DNA of 64,000 nucleotides from Sporosarcina quadrami (GCF_014836615.1 NZ_JACSQN010000013.1:1-64000), one strand, 5' to 3'. Positions 24,730 through 33,591 are shown, counted from the stretch's first letter. The notes: generated by a model from the sequence alone, not told the origin. Numbers and translations: made by a program.

Positions 24730-25749
24730 CTAATTTAACAAGCATGTCATTATGGTATCACCAAATGAACGAACATCTGCTAAATAATCGAATCCATTTG
24801 GAGAACCGAAACTGTTAAACGCACGAACTGCAACAAGGTCAAATTGAGGAATCACTAATAGAGTAACTCCCGTGTAACCCAAAATTTGATACGAACCTTC
24901 AGGCACAAGGTTTCCAATTTCCGATTTGCTTGCAGGTAAATCTTTAACAAACCATAAGCAGCCATTTTGTGGTAGCTCTTTATCTTTTAAATCTGGACTT
25001 TGCAATGATGTAGCTATGTTTATTATTTCACTTGAAACAATCTGTTTACCATTTACATATCCTTGTTTAAGATGAAGGTATCCCCATTTCGCCAATTCTC
25101 TTACAGACACATACATATTCCGTTCATTCCCAGAAACGCTTTTACCATCGTACCAGTTTGAATTATCCGGATCTCTTATAACATCTACCAGATTTTCTTT
25201 CACCTCTGAATACCAGCCCGTTTCGGTAAAGCTCATTTTGTTAAATGCCTGTTCAGCTAGAATTTCTGCAATGCTACTTCCCGTAGCATTTTCAATGACT
25301 TTCGTTAGCGTATCAATGCCGATGCCTCGATAAGCCCAACTTTCTCCGGGCAAAAATTCTCTTCGGATTTTCTCCCCATCATTTTTTAATCCATGCGTAT
25401 GTGTTAAGAGATGCCTAATGGTAACCCCTTCGAAAAGTGCAGATTCATTATCCGAGTGGTATTTAGTGACCAAATCATCGAGTGACTTTATAAATCCTTC
25501 ATAAACTGCATATGCAACAGCAAAACCAATATAGTTCTTTCTCACTGAAGCAACATGAAATTGGGTGTCTTCTTGAATATGTCTTGCACTAGAACCTTTA
25601 GACTGTTTCCCCCAGTATTCCTCTGTTACGATTTCGTCATCTTTTATAATAAAAACCGCTGCACCAGAACAATCAACTATTTCAGAAGTTTTTTTGACAT
25701 GTGATACAACAGTCTTAAAATCCTGATTTATCTTTTTGTTAATAATCAT
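24730..25749 (-). CDS. Serine hydrolase, beta-lactamase class C family
   Basis: The 339-aa protein has the penicillin-recognising fold motifs: nucleophile S68-V-R-K71 (SxxK), Y-R-G in place of the usual YxN within GESWAYRGIG, and GYTG near the C-terminus in place of KTG. There is no signal peptide, so it acts in the cytoplasm. These features argue for an esterase or peptidase-like hydrolase and not a true beta-lactamase. GCAGGGGG precedes the ATG. Single gene. Confidence 0.85.
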   Translation of the reverse strand: MIINKKINQDFKTVVSHVKKTSEIVDCSGAAVFIIKDDEIVTEEYWGKQSKGSSARHIQEDTQFHVASVRKNYIGFAVAYAVYEGFIKSLDDLVTKYHSDNESALFEGVTIRHLLTHTHGLKNDGEKIRREFLPGESWAYRGIGIDTLTKVIENATGSSIAEILAEQAFNKMSFTETGWYSEVKENLVDVIRDPDNSNWYDGKSVSGNERNMYVSVRELAKWGYLHLKQGYVNGKQIVSSEIINIATSLQSPDLKDKELPQNGCLWFVKDLPASKSEIGNLVPEGSYQILGYTGVTLLVIPQFDLVAVRAFNSFGSPNGFDYLADVRSFGDTIMTCLLN

Positions 25750-25903
25750 TTTCCCCCTGCTTTCCCGTTAAATCGTACCCTCTATTGCACGACTTCATTT
25801 ATTCATTATTGTTCCGTTTGAAATGTTGTAAAGTTTATTATTAAACTATATGACCCAATTGAAGAACAAACATTATCCGTAAACGCCCTGAACTATTCAA
25901 TCG

Positions 25904-26380
25904 TTATATTTCAATATCTTTAAATATCAAATCTGTTGAAACTGGTTTCTTTCCAATTTCCCGAGCCCAGACAGATAATTGACCGATATGGTGTATTTCA
26001 TGAGTAATAATGTGATAAAGAACCTTGTCGTAAGTCAAATGCTTTTTCTCACCACTTTTCAGAGACAAGATGAATATCTTTTTCTCTTTGCTATTTTCAT
26101 GCTTTTTAATAAAATTCTCGCTTAGTCTTCTCGTTGAATTAGAGAACTCTTTAATTTCTATCAAACTTGTTATCTCTTCAATATCTTTATGAATAACTGG
26201 TGTTTCTTGTAGCTGATTAATCCATAGTTGCTCACAATCGATAACATGAAACAAATTATGAAGTATACTTTTCATACCGCCAGTCCGCATCTTACTAAGT
26301 TCTTCTTTGGAGAGACTTTCACACCATTTAATCCATTCATCCCTAACTTGCCAATTGTATCTAAACAATTCATATAACAT
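25904..26380 (-). CDS. DinB/YfiT family protein
   Basis: The 158-aa four-helix-bundle protein has the metal-binding histidine triad: H45 (LHNLFHVID), H127 and H131 (HEIHHIGQL). DinB-type proteins include bacillithiol-dependent transferases and other metal-dependent enzymes; most are uncharacterised. GGGGATGG precedes the ATG. The HAD gene ends 20 bp upstream, so the two probably form a transcription unit. Confidence 0.88.
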   Translation of the reverse strand: MLYELFRYNWQVRDEWIKWCESLSKEELSKMRTGGMKSILHNLFHVIDCEQLWINQLQETPVIHKDIEEITSLIEIKEFSNSTRRLSENFIKKHENSKEKKIFILSLKSGEKKHLTYDKVLYHIITHEIHHIGQLSVWAREIGKKPVSTDLIFKDIEI

Positions 26381-26400
26381 TAGAAGTCCATCCCCTGAAA

Positions 26401-27174
26401 TTAAATTAATTGTAGATATTGTAATGCAAACTCTATACCATCTTCATTTGATTTTTTTGTTACAAAGTCTGCACTCTCTTTTAATTTATCACTACCATTA
26501 CCCATGGAAATACCATAGCCCACGGTCTCTAACATATCAATATCGTTGTCCCCATCACCAAATGCCAAGGCTTCATCAGAAGTTATATTAAAATATTTTA
26601 ATACTTCTTTAATAGCAATAGATTTCGACACTTCTTCATGTAGTACATTGACGATATGAGAATGCCATCGATGAAACTTCAAATCCGGAAATTGCATTTC
26701 ATATTTCCGAATGGTTTCTTCTTCTGCATATAAACACATTAAGTATATCTCTTCATTAATAATTTTCTCATTAATTTTTGGATATTCTAGTAATGAAAGT
26801 GTTTCTCTCATCGCTTGAAACGTGGTTGGATTTTGTATTTTATTCATTGTTAATTTTTCCGTAAAGAATGAAAGACTTTGTTTATTTTCATCTGCAAAGT
26901 CTTTTACAGTACGGACAATAAGTTTGGGAATTGGTATTTTATGTATCACTTGATCTCGGTGTTTAGTATAAGCCCCATTAGCTGTAATAAATGTGTCTAT
27001 ACCTAAATCTTTTAAAGCATGACACATTGATAACGGTCTACCTGTAGCTGCCACTAATCTGATACCTTTGCTCTTTAATACTTGTATAGCGCTCTTTGTA
27101 CTTGGAGAAATACATCCATCTTCATAATTTATGAGTGTTCCATCAACATCGAAAAATACTATTTTATAATTCAT
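26401..27174 (-). CDS. HAD superfamily hydrolase, Cof type (subfamily IIB)
   Basis: The 257-aa protein has HAD motif I FFDVDGTL (D9 and D11), motif II ATGR, a cap domain in the middle (~residues 80-185) and motif III/IV AFGDGDNDIDML. Cof-type HADs dephosphorylate sugar phosphates, flavin mononucleotide or pyridoxal phosphate. AAAGGAG precedes the ATG. Likely co-transcribed with the DinB-type gene downstream and perhaps with the membrane protein gene 34 bp upstream. Confidence 0.92.
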   Translation of the reverse strand: MNYKIVFFDVDGTLINYEDGCISPSTKSAIQVLKSKGIRLVAATGRPLSMCHALKDLGIDTFITANGAYTKHRDQVIHKIPIPKLIVRTVKDFADENKQSLSFFTEKLTMNKIQNPTTFQAMRETLSLLEYPKINEKIINEEIYLMCLYAEEETIRKYEMQFPDLKFHRWHSHIVNVLHEEVSKSIAIKEVLKYFNITSDEALAFGDGDNDIDMLETVGYGISMGNGSDKLKESADFVTKKSNEDGIEFALQYLQLI

Positions 27175-27208
27175 TCCAAACTCCTTTGTACATTTTTCTC
27201 TGTAGAGC

Positions 27209-27619
27209 CTATTCTTTTTTCAAACTATCTAATAAGACAAAACCAAATACTACTCCAGCTATTGTTTGGATTGTTGGATTGCCAAGATAAATCTGTTGAG
27301 GAAACAATTGCAGTATATTTCCAGGTACATAAAAGATTAATACAAACGCTAATGAGATAAACATAGATGGCAAACCGATTCCTATGAATTTAGCCCAATC
27401 AAAGGTCCATGGTCTCTTATCTTTAATTTCGTTTATAAGTTTTGGTGACCTGAGTAACATTCCAATAACAATAGGGAATATTGCAGAAAACCAAACGAAT
27501 GATCCCACTCTAAAATTTTTCATGTATTCTTGTTTCAAAAAGAACTGATATTTAGCACCTAAATAAATCATAATCCCCAAAACAATAGTCCATCCAAAAA
27601 AATATAAAAACCTTTTCAT
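27209..27619 (-). CDS. Hypothetical membrane protein, 136 aa
   Basis: Unrecognised four-helix membrane protein. Hydrophobic segments lie at about 5-24, 42-62, 78-102 and 111-131, with a charged central loop (SPKLINEIKDKRPWTFDWAK). GAGGGGG lies 8 nt before the ATG at 27619. It precedes the HAD gene by 34 bp in the same direction and could share its transcript. No transport or enzyme motif is visible. Confidence 0.75.
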   Translation of the reverse strand: MKRFLYFFGWTIVLGIMIYLGAKYQFFLKQEYMKNFRVGSFVWFSAIFPIVIGMLLRSPKLINEIKDKRPWTFDWAKFIGIGLPSMFISLAFVLIFYVPGNILQLFPQQIYLGNPTIQTIAGVVFGFVLLDSLKKE

Positions 27620-27710
27620 AAAATCCCCCTCACATTCAGCTTATTTTGTAACGTACACTTACAAAACGGTATTCCTGATAGTGGCATGGGTTAGTGAAAA
27701 TGCTAGCGTG

Positions 27711-27857
27711 TCATTTGGAACGCAAAGTAACATTTACTAATGGCATTATAAATAAGGTAGGATGAGATTCTATCTTTAAAAATGAACCAAACCACGGGAT
27801 AAATACTACTAAAATAGATATCGCTATGCGAATTGTTAATCATGCCAATAAATTCAC
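27711..27857 (-). pseudogene. Decayed small membrane protein gene (in-frame stop)
   Basis: Reading on the minus strand from a GTG at 27857, the frame gives VNLLA, a TGA stop (27842-27840), then a convincing membrane-protein stretch, LTIRIAISILVVFIPWFGS, and a tail ending NVTLRSK before TGA at 27711. The frame after the stop has no good start codon. This looks like a ~48-aa gene spoiled by a nonsense mutation. Readthrough or a distinct unusual start would be the alternatives. Confidence 0.5.
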
Positions 27858-27859
27858 TT

Positions 27860-28032
27860 TTATAAATAACCACCGTTTTGTCTTCGATCATCTTCCATTG
27901 TCGGCTGCACATTTCCTTCTGATTTCACATCCGCACGAAAGTTTTCCCGCTTATCCTTGCCATCTTATTTCTCCAATCAACGAGCAAACCTACTGATATA
28001 AGTGAAAGAACAGGAATCAATAGTATCCACAT
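27860..28032 (-). pseudogene. Frameshifted small membrane protein gene
   Basis: An ATG at 28032 with AAAGGGGTGTGA upstream opens MWILLIPVLSLISVGLLVDW, a clear one-helix membrane protein. That frame stops after 35 codons (27925). The -1/+2 frame carries on with KRENFRADVKSEGNVQPTM and ends GGYL before TAA at 27860. One missing base near 28965 minus-strand equivalent, about 27960-27970, would join them into a ~57-aa protein. It lies directly upstream of the second decayed small gene, so both were probably one operon. Confidence 0.55.
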
Positions 28033-28121
28033 GATATATCACACCCCTTTCAAATGGCCGTCTTGATAGGGCCTTTAAATGAGCAACGTTAACGACAACT
28101 GAAGATAAAATATACGTTCTA

Positions 28122-28502
28122 TTAAGCCTCCGACCTGAGTTGACTCTCTCTCACTTTCTTGTATCCATTAACAATGTCGAAAATACTAATAACCAATACA
28201 ATCCATAAGAAGGGGTTCGTTAAGGATAGACCTACTTGGGAAACTCCACCCGCTAAAGTGAGAATAATAATCAATGCAAACAAATATCCGACAGTTATTA
28301 TTTGCCACTTAAGATTATCCTGTGTGAATTGGTCTTTTTGAAAGCCATTCCTAAAGATGCTTATAAGAACTGTTAGTAACATAAGTCCAATAAGTATTGG
28401 TTTGGGGATATACACGGATAAATTTAATCCTGGGAAAAAATCATGAATTATCAATAATGTTAGGAACCCAGTGGCTAGGATGCCATAGAAATCAGTTTTC
28501 AT
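28122..28502 (-). CDS. Hypothetical membrane protein, 126 aa
   Basis: Unrecognised protein with four hydrophobic segments, about residues 7-22, 32-52, 66-88 and 93-112, and a basic C-terminal tail (NGYKKVRESQLRSEA). AAGGAGATG lies upstream of the ATG at 28502. It is flanked by the two decayed genes and another unknown gene. Size and topology recall the several 120-140-aa four-helix proteins of this accessory stretch (23264, 27209), but I see no clear sequence relation between them. Confidence 0.75.
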   Translation of the reverse strand: MKTDFYGILATGFLTLLIIHDFFPGLNLSVYIPKPILIGLMLLTVLISIFRNGFQKDQFTQDNLKWQIITVGYLFALIIILTLAGGVSQVGLSLTNPFLWIVLVISIFDIVNGYKKVRESQLRSEA

Positions 28503-28614
28503 TTCGAGTCATCTCCTTAGTAAAGATCCCCTTTTTTACACGAAAATTTACTGTTTAATAAATTCCGCACGGGAAATCTACCATATGATTTTTTTCATAC
28601 TAGTCGGCAAAGCC

Positions 28615-28995
28615 TCATTTCGGTATTTCCGAAAAAAACTTGCTAATCTCTATTGGTAATTCTTCAACCGATAGAACCTTTAATTTATTGCCCTTAGGAG
28701 CAGTCATAATCATATAAGACTTCATATTGTATTCAAAAAGCGTGAACTGCCCAATACGATTAGGGCTATTATCTCGGAAGAATTGCAAGTCTTCTTTTGT
28801 TAGAGTGACATCATAACCATCCAAAAATAACTTCTCTATGTCAGCCATGTCGTCCGTAAATGCCATTGCTTGATATAATTCCAATGAATTCTTGGGCGTG
28901 TAAAATAATTTATAATATACAAGTCCGCCAAATACTAGTAGCGCAATAGCTACAATCGTGCTAATTTCTTTTAGCGATTTCTTTTTACCAAACAC
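28615..28995 (-). CDS. Hypothetical membrane-anchored protein, 126 aa
   Basis: Unrecognised. A basic N-terminus (MFGKKKSLKE) precedes one transmembrane helix at about residues 11-30; the remaining ~95 residues would lie outside the membrane and are mixed charged/aromatic (FTLFEYNMKSYMIMTAPKGN). The start is GTG at 28995, with GCGGAGG 10 nt upstream. No lipobox, so the protein stays anchored by its helix. It is the last leftward gene before the divergent AbgT transporter. The 367-bp intergenic region that follows is AT-rich and holds the AbgT promoter. Confidence 0.75.
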   Translation of the reverse strand: MFGKKKSLKEISTIVAIALLVFGGLVYYKLFYTPKNSLELYQAMAFTDDMADIEKLFLDGYDVTLTKEDLQFFRDNSPNRIGQFTLFEYNMKSYMIMTAPKGNKLKVLSVEELPIEISKFFSEIPK

Positions 28996-29263
28996 AATAG
29001 ACTCGCCTCCGCTACTTGATGATCCAGCTTATATATACCTATCTATATACTAGTACGGAAAAAACTGTTATAAGTTTCAGAATTAGTTTAATTAAATGAA
29101 AAATATTTTATTTGAATAAAATACTACTAGATACCGTTTTTACAATTGTCCGCCTAAACAAACTTTACTAGTATTTTTATCACAAACGCTTTATGAATAA
29201 CCTTGCATAAATATGTAACACTAATGTGATATTTCCTCCTAGTTAGTCATCTCTAAAATCTAT

Positions 29264-29291
29264 TTAACTTTCTAACGGTTTTCATTATACT
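29264..29291 (+). promoter_or_regulatory. Possible SigA promoter of the AbgT gene
   Basis: TTAACT (29264-29269) and TATACT (29286-29291) are separated by 16 nt; the -10 matches 5 of 6 bases. It lies 72 nt before the start codon. The rest of 28996-29362 is AT-rich, with one palindrome (ATTTTATT-TG-AATAAAAT near 29105-29122) that might be an operator. Confidence 0.45.
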
Positions 29292-29362
29292 ATGGTTTGG
29301 CCTAATAGGTGTTTAATTATCAGAATAATGAGTTGTATTTCAACTAGAGAAAGGGGTTTCCC

Positions 29363-30898
29363 ATGCAAACGAAACGTAAAGGGTTTTTCCAAAAGTTTTT
29401 AGATATGATCGAAACGACTGGAAATCGCCTGCCACATCCTGTAACGCTATTTGCATTACTTGCGTTGCTTGTCATTGTATTATCTGCTGTTGTTTCATCT
29501 TTTGGAATTAGTGTTCCGCATCCCGGTAAAGAAGGAGAAGCAATTGAAGTTACAAACCTTCTCACTTCAGAAGGTATTCACTATATGATTACGAATATGA
29601 CAGCGAACTTCATCAACTTCGCACCACTCGGCGTCGTGCTCATTACGATGCTCGGAATCGGATTAGCTGAAGGATCGGGTTTAATTAGTGCATTGCTTCG
29701 CGGGTTTGTTATGTCCGTTCCAAAACGATTGATTACCCTAGGACTTGTTTTCGCGGGTGTTATGTCCAGTGTCGCTTCTGACGCAGGCTATGTTGTATTG
29801 CCGCCACTAGGTGCCGTTATCTTTGCTGCGCTCGGGCGTCATCCACTTGCCGGTCTAGCCGCTGCATTCGCTGGTGTTTCCGGTGGATTCAGTGCCAACT
29901 TGTTGCTGTCGGGTACAGATGCTTTACTAGGTGAGCTGACAATTATGTCTGCCGCAATCTTCGATCCTGCCTATGCAGACGGTATGAACATTGCCATGAA
30001 CTATTACTTCATCGCGGCTTCGGTTTTTGTTCTAACAATTGTCGGTGCTTGGGTAACCGAGAAAATTGTTGAACCACGTCTAGGCGAATATAACGGAGAA
30101 TTCCGTGAAAAAGTTGAGAAACTGACGTCTATCGAGAAAAAAGGATTGCTTTGGGCGGGCCTTTCATTACTCGTTGCAGGTATTCTTGTTGCTTTACTCG
30201 TGCTACTTCCTGGCGCACCACTTCGGGGAGATGAAGCGGACATGCCGATTATCAAATCACCGTTCATGAAATCACTTGTGCCGATCATCGCGTTCCTGTT
30301 CTTTGTTCCTGGGCTCGTGTACGGTAAAGTGACGAAAGAAATCCGAAATGATAAAGATGTCGCAAGAATGCTTTCCGCAACAATGGCTGCAATGGGTACA
30401 TTCATCGTACTGTCCTTTACAGCGAGCCAGTTCGTCGCATTCTTCTCGGAGTCAAACATGGGACTAGTGCTTGGGGTGTACGGTGCGAAATTCCTTAATA
30501 GCATCAACTTGACTGGAATTCCACTCATTCTATTATTCATCGTCATTGCAGCATTCATTAACTTGTTCATCGGTAGTGCTTCGGCAAAATGGGCAATGAT
30601 GGCACCGGTATTCGTTCCAATTATGATGGAACTTGGCTATTCACCGGAGCTGACACAGATGGCTTATCGTGTTGCCGACTCATCGACGAATATCATTTCC
30701 CCACTGATGACATACTTTGCGATCATTATCGCGTTTGCGCAGAAATACGATAAGAAAATGGGTATCGGTACACTGATTTCTGTTATGTTTCCGTATTCAA
30801 TGTTCTTCTTGTTAGTATGGAGCCTTGCACTCATCGTCTGGATGCTATTCGGTATCGATCTCGGACCTGGGTCTCCAATCCATTACAACGGAAACTAA
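29363..30898 (+). CDS. AbgT family transporter
   Basis: The 511-aa polytopic membrane protein has ~11 transmembrane helices and the AbgT landmarks: TTGNRLPHPVTLFALLAL at the start, the hairpin region GGFSANLLLSGTDALLGEL and the late block SASAKWAMMAPVFVPIMM. AbgT proteins import p-aminobenzoyl-glutamate for folate synthesis or, in several bacteria, export sulfonamide-like antimetabolites using the proton gradient. AAAGGGG lies before the ATG. It is a one-gene unit with its own promoter and terminator. Confidence 0.94.
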   Translation: MQTKRKGFFQKFLDMIETTGNRLPHPVTLFALLALLVIVLSAVVSSFGISVPHPGKEGEAIEVTNLLTSEGIHYMITNMTANFINFAPLGVVLITMLGIGLAEGSGLISALLRGFVMSVPKRLITLGLVFAGVMSSVASDAGYVVLPPLGAVIFAALGRHPLAGLAAAFAGVSGGFSANLLLSGTDALLGELTIMSAAIFDPAYADGMNIAMNYYFIAASVFVLTIVGAWVTEKIVEPRLGEYNGEFREKVEKLTSIEKKGLLWAGLSLLVAGILVALLVLLPGAPLRGDEADMPIIKSPFMKSLVPIIAFLFFVPGLVYGKVTKEIRNDKDVARMLSATMAAMGTFIVLSFTASQFVAFFSESNMGLVLGVYGAKFLNSINLTGIPLILLFIVIAAFINLFIGSASAKWAMMAPVFVPIMMELGYSPELTQMAYRVADSSTNIISPLMTYFAIIIAFAQKYDKKMGIGTLISVMFPYSMFFLLVWSLALIVWMLFGIDLGPGSPIHYNGN

Positions 30899-30902
30899 GA
30901 CT

Positions 30903-30940
30903 GAAGCACAACCTGCTTGTTATGGGGTTGTGCTTTTTTA
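30903..30940 (+). terminator. Intrinsic terminator of the AbgT gene
   Basis: AAGCACAACC and GGTTGTGCTT form a perfect 10-bp stem with a 12-nt loop, followed by T6. Confidence 0.9.
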
Positions 30941-30991
30941 TGCTGTTCGTCACTTTTTGGTACACTATTTGTATGAGAGGTTGTGAATGAA

Positions 30992-31444
30992 ATGCCAATT
31001 ATTCAACATGAAGTCTATATTGAAGCACCGATACAAGTATGCTTTGACCTTGCGCGCAATGTGAGCGTGCATACAGTGACGACAGCTAAGACAAAAGAGC
31101 GCGCAATTGGCGGTGTGACGGAAGGGTTAATGCATGAAGGTGACACCGTTACGTGGGAAGCTGTTCATTTAGGACTCAAGCAACGGCTTACGGCTAAAAT
31201 TGTCAAGATGGATATTCCGTATTCATTCACAGATGTGATGGTTTCAGGGGCGTTTCAATCGTTTACTCATGTGCATACATTTAGAGAAAGTGGCAATGGA
31301 ACGGTTATGGAGGATTCGTTTACGTATACTTCCCCATTCGGCCCTATTGGCAAGCTTGCGGATTGGCTATTCCTAGAGCGTTATATGCGGAACTTCATCT
31401 TTGATCGAGCGCGTGAACTAAAGAAGATTGCAGAGAACAAATAA
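30992..31444 (+). CDS. SRPBCC family protein
   Basis: The 150-aa protein has the START/Bet v1-like helix-grip pattern: QHEVYIEAPIQVCFDLARNV at the N-terminus, a central region of alternating strands and a long C-terminal helix (RYMRNFIFDRARELKKIAEN). Family members bind hydrophobic ligands or act as cyclase-like proteins; the precise role is unknown. ATG at 30992 is preferred, with AGAGG 11 nt upstream; the GTG at 30983 is too near. Monocistronic with a terminator. Confidence 0.85.
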   Translation: MPIIQHEVYIEAPIQVCFDLARNVSVHTVTTAKTKERAIGGVTEGLMHEGDTVTWEAVHLGLKQRLTAKIVKMDIPYSFTDVMVSGAFQSFTHVHTFRESGNGTVMEDSFTYTSPFGPIGKLADWLFLERYMRNFIFDRARELKKIAENK

Positions 31445-31484
31445 AAGTATGCAACGGGTTATCGTCCGTAGCATACTTTTTTTG
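31443..31484 (+). terminator. Intrinsic terminator of the SRPBCC gene
   Basis: AAAGTATGC and GCATACTTT, extended by ACGG/CCGT, form the stem; T7 follows. Confidence 0.88.
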
Positions 31485-31536
31485 CTAGTGTCTATTTATA
31501 TATCACTTTTCGAAGCTAGACTTCCCGAATTTTGGA

Positions 31537-31620
31537 TATATCGATTGAATAGCTCATTATATCGATCGGATAATTGTGTATATCGATTGAATAAGGAATT
31601 ATATCACCATTTCGGGACCT
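31537..31620. repeat. 21-bp tandem array A3 (4 units)
   Basis: Four consecutive 21-bp units begin at 31537, 31558, 31579 and 31600 with TATATCGATTG, TATATCGATCG, TATATCGATTG and TATATCACC; tails vary. A related TATATCAC block near 31499 suggests degenerate units further left. The array lies between two terminator-closed transcription units. Confidence 0.85.
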
Positions 31621-31730
31621 TTTAACTAGTAAGAAACGCCATTTCCCCAAACTTCTCCGCACTTAATTTGCAAAACAACAACCTTTCACGTCTAAGCTCC
31701 GTTAACATTAGTAGAAGGGGTGGTGAGAGA

Positions 31731-32240
31731 ATGGATTCGGGGAAAATGGAAGAGATTATTGATGAGCATGGTGCGCATTTATTGAAAATGGCTTACTTCT
31801 ATCTGAGAGATCGCGAATTGGCGAAGGATATTGTGCAGGAAGTGTTCTTTGCCTTTTACGATTCGTCGAAGTATGAGGAACAAGGCAAATTGCGTGCTTA
31901 CCTTACACGATTGACAGTCAATCGTTGCAAAGACCATCTAAGAAGCTGGTCGTTCCGCAATCTTTCGTTCAGCAAGGAATGGATTGAAACGATACAGAGA
32001 GAGCAAGATCCTTTAATTTTAAATGAAGAAAAAACAGATATTGCGATTGCGATAATGAAACTCCCGATTAAATACCGGGAAATCATCATCTTTTATTATT
32101 ACGAGGAATACAAAATGAGGGAAATTGCCACTCTCCTCGGGTTATCGGAAAATACAGTGAAAGCCAGAATGGTGAAGGCGCGGAAATTGTTGAAGATCGA
32201 TCTGCAAGCTGATTATTGGGAGGTGCTTTCAATTGAATGA
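31731..32240 (+). CDS. ECF RNA polymerase sigma factor (pair 2)
   Basis: The 169-aa protein has sigma region 2 (about residues 15-75, DRELAKDIVQEVFFAFYDSS) and region 4 (about 105-155, YKMREIATLLGLSENTVKAR as helix-turn-helix). The start at 31731 follows AAGGGGTGGTGAG. The stop codon overlaps the next gene by 8 nt, and the partner is a one-helix membrane protein, so this is a coupled sigma/anti-sigma unit. It is not similar enough to pair 1 to be a recent duplicate. An AACCTTT block near 31680 could be part of an ECF promoter, but I cannot fix a -10. Confidence 0.95.
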   Translation: MDSGKMEEIIDEHGAHLLKMAYFYLRDRELAKDIVQEVFFAFYDSSKYEEQGKLRAYLTRLTVNRCKDHLRSWSFRNLSFSKEWIETIQREQDPLILNEEKTDIAIAIMKLPIKYREIIIFYYYEEYKMREIATLLGLSENTVKARMVKARKLLKIDLQADYWEVLSIE

Positions 32241-33591
32241 AGTGAAAAAGAGCTTGAATACCGTTGCCGGGGATATGACAAAAGACAAAGAAGAATTGAA
32301 GCAAAGAATCCTTTCTGGTCGCCGCAAAACGAAAAGACGGAATCCTTTTCCGCTAGTTGCCACTGCCATCGTCACAGCTGCAATTCTATTCTTTACGTTC
32401 AATGTGTTTCAAGACGGGCTATCCACTTCAGATAAAGATGATTACGAAGTGAATGAATTCATCTATGACTATCAGCTTCAGTTAATGCAAAAAGATGGAA
32501 ATGACAGCCCTAAACTAGAGCAAGATGTACTCCAGGGTTTACTCCATGTAGATGCTGTCATTGATTATGCCAAATCTCTCGGATATTCGGAAAACACGGA
32601 AGCCATCAAAGAGAAAGTGGAGGAAGAAAAACAAACTTTCTTTTCGACTATGGATAATGAACAACAGGAAGCTATGCAAGAAGAGGTATTCGGTATCACG
32701 TATGAAGACTATTTCAATAAAATCCTTAAGTGGACATTCCAAAATGCAGAAGCTGTGAATTGGCTGGATCAACACCCGCCAGATGATATAAAGACGCATA
32801 GTGAAGTGATTGATTTGTTTCAAAAGAAACATGAACAATCCATTGCCGATTTCATGGACAAAAAAGGGATTCCTTTCTTTGACCCTGCGTTTATGTATAA
32901 AGAGTTAGCAGGCACCGTATTAGCAAAGGAAGGGCAAGATATTCTTGTCGCAGAAAGATTAGAAGTCACACCCGTTCCAGCATTGACTGTAGAAGAAATG
33001 ATAGATGCAGGGTACGCCATTTGGTATACAATCGATGATAATATAGATGCCATCGAGCCGAATATGAAAATTAATCTGACTTATAACTCATTGTCCTACC
33101 CAATAACAGAAATAGATCATGCGACTGTTTTTCAAAGAGTAGTTGAATGGGAATTGTCAGATGCAATAGTCCAACCTACATTATCGGAAGAACAAGGATT
33201 ATTTTACCTTCACGGTTTAACGTTAGGCGATTCGCAATCGGACGTTATCGAACGCTTTGGCGAAAAGTATACCAAAGATGAACAGGTAGACGGTAGCGGA
33301 GCAGAATTTGCATTGGATTATAATAACAACGCAAGATTCTACTTCTATCAGGACGAATTAAGTATGATAAGCTTCGAAAATGTGGATCAAAACTATTTTG
33401 AACAACTTTTCAAAGAGTATGAGGGTATGAAATCTACTTCAAATGATAGCCGTTATATTTATTCAGAGGAAACTGCTCAAATGATAAAGGCTGAATTCAT
33501 ACCTGATGGTTCCCTAACTATTTCACTTTTCATCGCATGGCCAGATGGTTTCCTTGATTACCAGGAATTCCTAGATGCAATGAAAGAATGA
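32233..33591 (+). CDS. Large anti-sigma-like membrane protein (pair 2), 452 aa
   Basis: The start is TTG at 32233, with GGGAGGTG 7 nt upstream and overlapping the sigma gene. The first ~35 residues are charged and cytoplasmic, residues ~40-59 form one transmembrane helix, and ~390 residues lie outside. The outer part seems to have two portions: a helical, Glu/Gln-rich first half (about 75-270) that recalls peptidyl-prolyl isomerase/SurA-like helical regions, and a beta-rich second half (about 300-450) with GLTLGDSQSDVIERFGEKY, resembling domains found in YjgB-type proteins. Function as anti-sigma factor is inferred from position and topology. No known outer domain is firmly recognised. Confidence 0.75.
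   Translation: MNEVKKSLNTVAGDMTKDKEELKQRILSGRRKTKRRNPFPLVATAIVTAAILFFTFNVFQDGLSTSDKDDYEVNEFIYDYQLQLMQKDGNDSPKLEQDVLQGLLHVDAVIDYAKSLGYSENTEAIKEKVEEEKQTFFSTMDNEQQEAMQEEVFGITYEDYFNKILKWTFQNAEAVNWLDQHPPDDIKTHSEVIDLFQKKHEQSIADFMDKKGIPFFDPAFMYKELAGTVLAKEGQDILVAERLEVTPVPALTVEEMIDAGYAIWYTIDDNIDAIEPNMKINLTYNSLSYPITEIDHATVFQRVVEWELSDAIVQPTLSEEQGLFYLHGLTLGDSQSDVIERFGEKYTKDEQVDGSGAEFALDYNNNARFYFYQDELSMISFENVDQNYFEQLFKEYEGMKSTSNDSRYIYSEETAQMIKAEFIPDGSLTISLFIAWPDGFLDYQEFLDAMKE

Noticed and set aside
24730-25749. True beta-lactamase
   Set aside because: No export signal, YxN and KTG motifs altered; called only as a serine hydrolase.
27703-27912. 69-codon minus-strand frame
   Set aside because: The membrane-like sequences lie in the other frames, described as two decayed genes; this frame is a shadow of them.
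31428-31625. 65-codon plus-strand frame after the SRPBCC gene
   Set aside because: Covers the terminator and array A3; no ribosome site.
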